Source: VAZQ01 sp046733355
GTDB taxonomy: Bacteria; Pseudomonadota; Alphaproteobacteria; Rhizobiales; Xanthobacteraceae
Assembly (NCBI GenBank): GCA_046733355.1
Contig: JBKPOZ010000032.1
Location: 48,954-112,953, forward strand
Reading direction: 5' to 3'
Length of the DNA: 64,000 bases
Shown: in pieces, positions 59,801 to 64,000 of the stretch
Layout: each line of letters opens with the position of its first letter
Position numbering within the stretch: position 1 is the first letter of the stretch
Notes under the pieces: model-generated
Seen by the model: only the letters and a program-made list of their open reading frames with translations
Told to the model about the DNA's origin: nothing
The model's database searches: none
Position numbers and translations under genes: made by a program

Positions 59801-60706
59801 ATGAAGATCAGGCTCGCCGAGAATTTTCGCGCCGTGTTCTACGCCCCGTTCTATGCGACGGCCGCACTCGGCCTTTACGAGCAAAACGATGTCGCGGTTG
59901 AACTGGTCACATTTTCCGGCGCAGGTGAGGGCGTGTCGGCCCTCCTCGACGGCAAGGCCGACGTCGCATGGGGTGGCCCCATGCGGGTTATGAAAGCCCA
60001 CGACGCCGAGCCAGGCTCGCCCCTCGTCTGCTTTGGCGAAGTGGTCGCACGCGATCCATTCTATCTCGTTGCTGGAAAGCAATGTCGTGATGCGGCGAGA
60101 CTGGAGGATTTGCCGGGCCTGCGATTTGCGGCCGTTTGTGAAGTGCCCACCCCCTGGCTCTGCCTAAAGCATGATCTGCGTGCGCGCGGCGTCGATCCGG
60201 AGCGGCTCAATCGGGCACCTGAGCGGCCCATGGCAGCCAATCTCCAGGCCCTCTGCGAAGGCCGCCTCGACGTGGCACAGCTGTTTGAGCCCTATGTTTC
60301 GCTGGCTCTGCAAAACAGCGATGGCCGCATCCTCTACGCCGCAAGCACGCGAGGTCCCACGGTTTACACCAGCTTCATCACCACGCGCGCCGCAATAGAG
60401 CGGAATCATGACTCTTTTACGCGCATGCTGCGGGCCACAGCCGAGATGCAGAAGTGGCTTGTGTCGAACAGCGCCGACGAGCTCGCCGAAGTGACGAAGT
60501 CTTACTTTCCGGGCATTGCGTGGGACATCTTGGCGAGCGCATTTACGCGTTATTGCGACGGCGAGGTGTGGGCGCAAACTCCTGATGTTTCGAAAGCGGG
60601 ATTCACGCGCCTCGGCGAGTGCCTGCTGTCAAGCGGCTTTCTATCTCGCCCACCGGTCTATGAAGAGTGCGTGAATCAAGGCCTGCGAGCTCCTCGCCCG
60701 GATTGA
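59801..60706 (+). CDS. NMT1/THI5-like solute-binding protein without signal peptide
   Basis: 301 residues from the ATG giving MKIRLAENFRAVFYAPFYAT. The SsuA/THI5-like fold is seen in AALGLYEQNDVAVELVTFSG, ALLDGKADVAWGGPMRVM and the FEPYVSLALQNSDGRILYA stretch. Most relatives are exported ABC binding proteins, but here the fold starts within ten residues and there is no signal sequence. So it is either cytoplasmic and an enzyme or sensor of the THI5-like kind, or the start is further upstream in frame overlapping the Bug gene. No permease or ATPase gene adjoins. Confidence 0.85.
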   Translation: MKIRLAENFRAVFYAPFYATAALGLYEQNDVAVELVTFSGAGEGVSALLDGKADVAWGGPMRVMKAHDAEPGSPLVCFGEVVARDPFYLVAGKQCRDAARLEDLPGLRFAAVCEVPTPWLCLKHDLRARGVDPERLNRAPERPMAANLQALCEGRLDVAQLFEPYVSLALQNSDGRILYAASTRGPTVYTSFITTRAAIERNHDSFTRMLRATAEMQKWLVSNSADELAEVTKSYFPGIAWDILASAFTRYCDGEVWAQTPDVSKAGFTRLGECLLSSGFLSRPPVYEECVNQGLRAPRPD

Positions 60707-60759
60707 GCGCAGCGAAATGGAGAGCACGTCCGCCGTTCTCTGTCGCTCTATCCTGTCGT

Positions 60760-61575
60760 TCAGAACTTGGGCGGCCCGCCGATAAAACGGTAATTGATGC
60801 CAAGCAGGAACATGTCAATTGACTGCCGGATATTGAGCTGAAAGGTCTGCCCCGCCACAACGCCCGAAGTGAACGTTACATTCGAGGTGCCGAGGTGGAC
60901 ATGGTTGTATTCCGCAAAGACAGACCAATCGCCGCCAAAGAGTGCCGCCTCCACCCCGCCTCCCGCAGTCCATCCCGCGCGCGTCGTCTTCGCTTCGGCA
61001 ATCGTGATTCCTTGGCCGCTTTGGCCGATATTCGTCGCTTGATTAACGAACGGGAAGATCGCGTAGACGTCATGCGCCCAAGCGGCGCCGCCCTGGATAT
61101 ACAGAAGCGTTGTCGGCCGTACTGCTACACCCGCCCTGCCCAAAAAGGTGGCTAACGATTGAATGAAGGTTTTGTTCGCAAGAATGTCGCGAATGACACT
61201 GGTATTCGTGAAGACACTGGTATTGAAGGGCGGCGGCGCCGGCTGCAGATTCTGGCCCTTGATGCCCGTGAGGTCGTAAAGACCGCGCACCCCGAAGACG
61301 AGCGGTCCGGCTTGATAATCGCAACCTAACTGCCAGCCGCCGATTGCCCCGTTCGCCGTATGGGATCCAAACTCCGGGCCGATACCGAAAAATTGGCGAG
61401 GGTCGCTAAAGCTATTGGGACTCCATCCCCCGCCGATATTCACTCCCACGCTGCAGCCCGTCCAGCTATAGAGGGGGCGCACCGGGTAGTAGGGGGCGCT
61501 GACCGGGAGATCAGCCGCGCATATCGGCGCGACAAAGCCGAAGAATGAAACGCATGCTATCCATACTTTTCGCAT
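60760..61575 (-). CDS. Outer-membrane beta-barrel protein, Omp25/Omp31-like
   Basis: 271 residues with a Sec signal peptide (MRKVWIACVSFFGFVAPICA). The mature part starts YSWTGCSVGVNIGGGWSPN, followed by alternating strands, GGWQLGCDYQAGPLVFGVRG, AGWTAGGGVEAALFGGDWSV and YNHVHLGTSNVTF, and ends with the terminal phenylalanine typical for barrel assembly. An eight-stranded barrel is expected. Its role is structural or in small-solute passage. It stands alone, divergent from the second pseudo-caspase gene. Confidence 0.92.
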   Translation of the reverse strand: MRKVWIACVSFFGFVAPICAADLPVSAPYYPVRPLYSWTGCSVGVNIGGGWSPNSFSDPRQFFGIGPEFGSHTANGAIGGWQLGCDYQAGPLVFGVRGLYDLTGIKGQNLQPAPPPFNTSVFTNTSVIRDILANKTFIQSLATFLGRAGVAVRPTTLLYIQGGAAWAHDVYAIFPFVNQATNIGQSGQGITIAEAKTTRAGWTAGGGVEAALFGGDWSVFAEYNHVHLGTSNVTFTSGVVAGQTFQLNIRQSIDMFLLGINYRFIGGPPKF

Positions 61576-61889
61576 GGCACACCCGACCGAACCAAGCCCG
61601 GACTTTACCCCCGCGGCCTGGCCGGAGTCTGTTGCGAATTGGCCACTACTAAGCGGGAATGCGTTGCCCGATCAGGCCCGGACCCAGGCCTGCTCCGTCT
61701 CCGCGATGACGGGGAGAGGGAGCGCGCCGGGGGTTGCCGGGTGCGATCACATTCGCAACCGATGTTCAGTTCGAGCACTACACGGGAACGTGATGGCGAG
61801 CATGGGCGGCTGACCGCTTCCTGCTCGCGTTATTCAGATGCCGTTCAGGGGGCATTTGTTTGCATGGGCATCATGCCCCTGGTGCCGCT
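61576..61889. other. 314-base divergent intergenic region
   Basis: I see no gene in it: short frames lack ribosome sites and family likeness. It must hold promoters for the barrel protein (leftward) and the pseudo-caspase gene (rightward). No clear -35/-10 pair or terminator is recognisable. Confidence 0.45.
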
Positions 61890-64000
61890 ATGTGGAAATC
61901 TGTCACACGCTTGCTCGCGTTCTGCGCGCTGATTGTTGCTCTTGCTACCCCCGCCTTCTCTGCCGAGCCGACGGAAAAGCGCATTGCACTCGTTATCGGC
62001 AACGCCGCCTATACGTCTGGTCCCCTGCAAACAGCCGCAAATGATGCGGGCCTGATCGCGCAAACGCTGCAGGCAGCGGCGTTCGACGTCATCGGCGCCC
62101 GCGATCTCGACCAGGAGGGTCTGCGCCGGGCTTTCCGTGATTTTCTGGAAAAGGCGTCGGCGTCCGGTCCGGGCACCGTCGCCGTCATCTATCTGAGCGG
62201 GTATGCGCTGCAGCTCGAAGGCGAAAACTACTTCCTTCCGGTTGACGCAAAGATCGGGCGCGACACTGATGTGATCGCCGAGGCTGTGCGCCTTTCCGAT
62301 TACCTGCGGCCCCTTGCGGCCCTGCAGTCGAAGGCGAGCATTCTCGTTGTCGACGGCGCGCGCAAGCTTCCGTTCCCAATTTCCGGCCAGCCGCTTGCCA
62401 GCGGTCTTTCGCTCGTCGAGCCACCGGGAGGCACGCTGGTCGCCTTCAATGCGACGCCCGGAACGGTCGCCCCCGAACAGAGCGGCCCGTATGGTGTATA
62501 CGCGCAGGCCCTTGCCGAGATGATGCGCGAGGCGGGCCTGCCGATGGGTGAGCTGTTCGATCGCGTACGGTTGCGCGTGAGCGATGTCACGCACGGAGCG
62601 CAGCTGCCCTGGAGCGCTTCAAAGCTGGCCAGCTCCTTCGTGTTCTTTGAGCGCGCTCCCGATGCACCGGCTGCCGTATCGGAACAGAGTGCTCCGGCGC
62701 GCACGCGCCGCATTGCGGAGCTCAGTGCACCCGACGCTTACGCTTCGGCAGTCGAGCGCGACGATCTAAACGGGTACGAGGAGTTTCTGTCGGTCTACGG
62801 AGGCGATCCGCTGGCAGAACGGGTGCGCGCGATCATGGCGGTGCGCCGGGAAGCGCTCACCTGGCGGCGTACCTGCCTGATCGACACGCCGGAGGCGTAC
62901 TGGTCATATCTGCGCCGGTACCCGCATGGCCTACATAGTGGCGATGCGCGGCGGCGATTGGCCTTGCTTACCGCCGCACTCGAGCCGCCGCCGTCCTTTG
63001 CTCTTGTCGACTACGATGTGCCGCCGCCGCCACCCGAGGAATTCGCCTACGTGGATCGGCCTATTATCGTGTTTGCGGACTTCGGCTTTATCCCTCCGCC
63101 GCCTCTGCCGGTCTATTTCCTGCCGCCGCCGCCGCCTGAGTTCGTGGCGCTCGAAGCCCCCATCGTGGTGCCCGAACCCTATCTGCTCCCGGTCCCGATT
63201 TTCGTACCGCTGCCGACCTGGTGTCACGTCCCTCGCTACGCAGTGCATGCGCGCGACAACTTTTTCGCCGATCATGCCCACGACACGTTCGTCGCGGACC
63301 GCGCCGCCCGAAGCTTCACGGTCAGAAGTTACGCCGGGCAGGCGGGCGCCGCCGCGCCGCTAGTAACTCACGGTGCGGCGCTTGCCGCCGCGTTGCCGCC
63401 ATCCATTCGGACGCGCGCGCATGATTCATCCCGGACCGCAGCCGAAGGCGCGACGCACTCGGTGACGCCTTCAGCCAGGCAACCGTTACCCGGCGTGGCC
63501 GGACATCCTTTACCGGCCTTACCCGGACGGCTTGGTCGCCCGCTTGGGCGTTCCGAAGGTTCTGCCATGGCCGCCGTGCCGCCCGCCGGAAGGAGCGGCC
63601 ATCCGCAAACGCCACCGCGCGGCATTCCGCAGGCTCCGACAGCGCCGCCCTCGACCGCGCTGCCGCACAACTTGCCGGGTACGAACGGTCACGCCCTGCC
63701 GCAAGTGCCGCCTGTGCATCGCGCAACACCTCCGGCGCAAACCAATGTTCCGCCACCGCAGGCGCCGCGCGCATTAACGCCGATGTTAGCCAACAGACCG
63801 CCGCCGGCTGCGCCGCTGGTGCGTCCTCCCTCACCGCCGCCGGCTGTTCACGGTCCGGCACGACCTCCCGCCGCCGCACTCACACCCCCAGCCAGGCCGC
63901 CCGTGCAATCGGCCCCACCGCCGCGTCCACAGATTCACGCTGCGCCGCCGCCGCGGGCTGCGCCTCCAGTCGCGGCGCCGCCTCGGCCGATGGTCCACGC
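61890..64000 (+). CDS. Exported pseudo-caspase protein with proline-rich tail, 3' end cut by window
   Basis: The frame is open for at least 703 codons to the window edge. Signal peptide about 1-25 (LLAFCALIVALATPAFSA). The caspase-family domain at about 29-250 has KRIALVIGNAAYTSGPLQ, TVAVIYLSGYALQLEGENYF and ASILVVDGARKLPF. The canonical GHG is GYA (Tyr105 for His) and DACR is DGAR (Ala157 for Cys), so it cannot cut as a caspase. A helical repeat module follows at about 285-365 (YEEFLSVYGGDPLAERVRAI, YWSYLRRYPHGLHSGDARRR). From about 375 the protein is proline-rich with repeated PPP runs, suited to spanning the periplasm. Same substitutions as the protein at 51526. Confidence 0.9.
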   Translation, partial: MWKSVTRLLAFCALIVALATPAFSAEPTEKRIALVIGNAAYTSGPLQTAANDAGLIAQTLQAAAFDVIGARDLDQEGLRRAFRDFLEKASASGPGTVAVIYLSGYALQLEGENYFLPVDAKIGRDTDVIAEAVRLSDYLRPLAALQSKASILVVDGARKLPFPISGQPLASGLSLVEPPGGTLVAFNATPGTVAPEQSGPYGVYAQALAEMMREAGLPMGELFDRVRLRVSDVTHGAQLPWSASKLASSFVFFERAPDAPAAVSEQSAPARTRRIAELSAPDAYASAVERDDLNGYEEFLSVYGGDPLAERVRAIMAVRREALTWRRTCLIDTPEAYWSYLRRYPHGLHSGDARRRLALLTAALEPPPSFALVDYDVPPPPPEEFAYVDRPIIVFADFGFIPPPPLPVYFLPPPPPEFVALEAPIVVPEPYLLPVPIFVPLPTWCHVPRYAVHARDNFFADHAHDTFVADRAARSFTVRSYAGQAGAAAPLVTHGAALAAALPPSIRTRAHDSSRTAAEGATHSVTPSARQPLPGVAGHPLPALPGRLGRPLGRSEGSAMAAVPPAGRSGHPQTPPRGIPQAPTAPPSTALPHNLPGTNGHALPQVPPVHRATPPAQTNVPPPQAPRALTPMLANRPPPAAPLVRPPSPPPAVHGPARPPAAALTPPARPPVQSAPPPRPQIHAAPPPRAAPPVAAPPRPMVH

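Noticed and set aside
61574..61813. Plus-strand open frame of 79 codons upstream of the second pseudo-caspase
   Set aside because: No ribosome site, composition typical of non-coding GC-rich DNA, no similarity.

Overview
The window is GC-rich, densely coded DNA from a member of the Alphaproteobacteria, most likely order Hyphomicrobiales in the Xanthobacteraceae/Nitrobacteraceae range (Pseudolabrys-, Rhodopseudomonas- or Bradyrhizobium-like). This is inferred from the protein families (several Bug/TctC binding proteins, DUF3597, DUF2293, YidB, caspase-family proteins, a short GIY-YIG gene) and from palindromic dispersed repeats of a kind common in that order. I see no rRNA, tRNA, CRISPR array, complete insertion sequence or prophage.

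Layout. 1-6.4 kb: end of a family III CoA-transferase, a secreted YncE-like propeller, a polytopic membrane protein, a DUF2293 protein and an exported TPR protein. 6.5-10.9 kb: a minus-strand run of ABC binding protein, TsdA-like dihaem cytochrome, MarR-GNAT fusion and a frameshifted amidase. 11.1-21.8 kb: a metallo-hydrolase, a GIY-YIG gene between inverted palindromes, then a dipeptide-type ABC operon with three tandem binding proteins followed by dppB, dppC, dppD and dppF, with a cloverleaf-forming repeat between dppB and dppC. 21.9-30.4 kb: cytochrome P460, a frameshifted hydrolase/OsmC gene, FMN-dependent hydroxy-acid oxidase, HNH-like protein, enamidase-like amidohydrolase, YidB, YihY/BrkB and small envelope proteins. 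30.4-34.2 kb: a catabolic-looking group of ThDP enzyme, cyclase and Bug protein. 34.3-40.4 kb: small zinc-ribbon protein, lytic transglycosylase, HPF-like/cold-shock-like protein, MBL hydrolase, Crp-type regulator and HlyD-like adaptor. 40.5-47.1 kb: hydantoinase/oxoprolinase A and B, zinc alcohol dehydrogenase and an MHS-type transporter. 47.3-53.1 kb: a signalling run on the minus strand with an exported pseudo-caspase/FGE-like fusion, an adaptor remnant, a large histidine kinase, a DivK-like receiver and a receiver-adenylate cyclase. 53.3-61.6 kb: Bug proteins, a UbiB-type kinase, a PPTase, an ABM monooxygenase and an outer-membrane barrel. 61.9 kb to the end: a second pseudo-caspase gene that runs out of the window.

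Main points. Both caspase-like proteins have lost the catalytic His and Cys in the same way (His to Tyr, Cys to Ala), and the first is fused to an FGE-like domain that lacks its cysteine pair. Four genes (amidase, hydrolase/OsmC, one Bug protein, DUF3597) each carry one small indel that breaks the frame, so they are either recent pseudogenes or assembly errors. Dispersed palindromic repeats sit mostly in the gaps just 3' of genes. The GIY-YIG gene with its inverted palindromes and the pseudo-caspase/signalling run are the best candidates for something not yet described.
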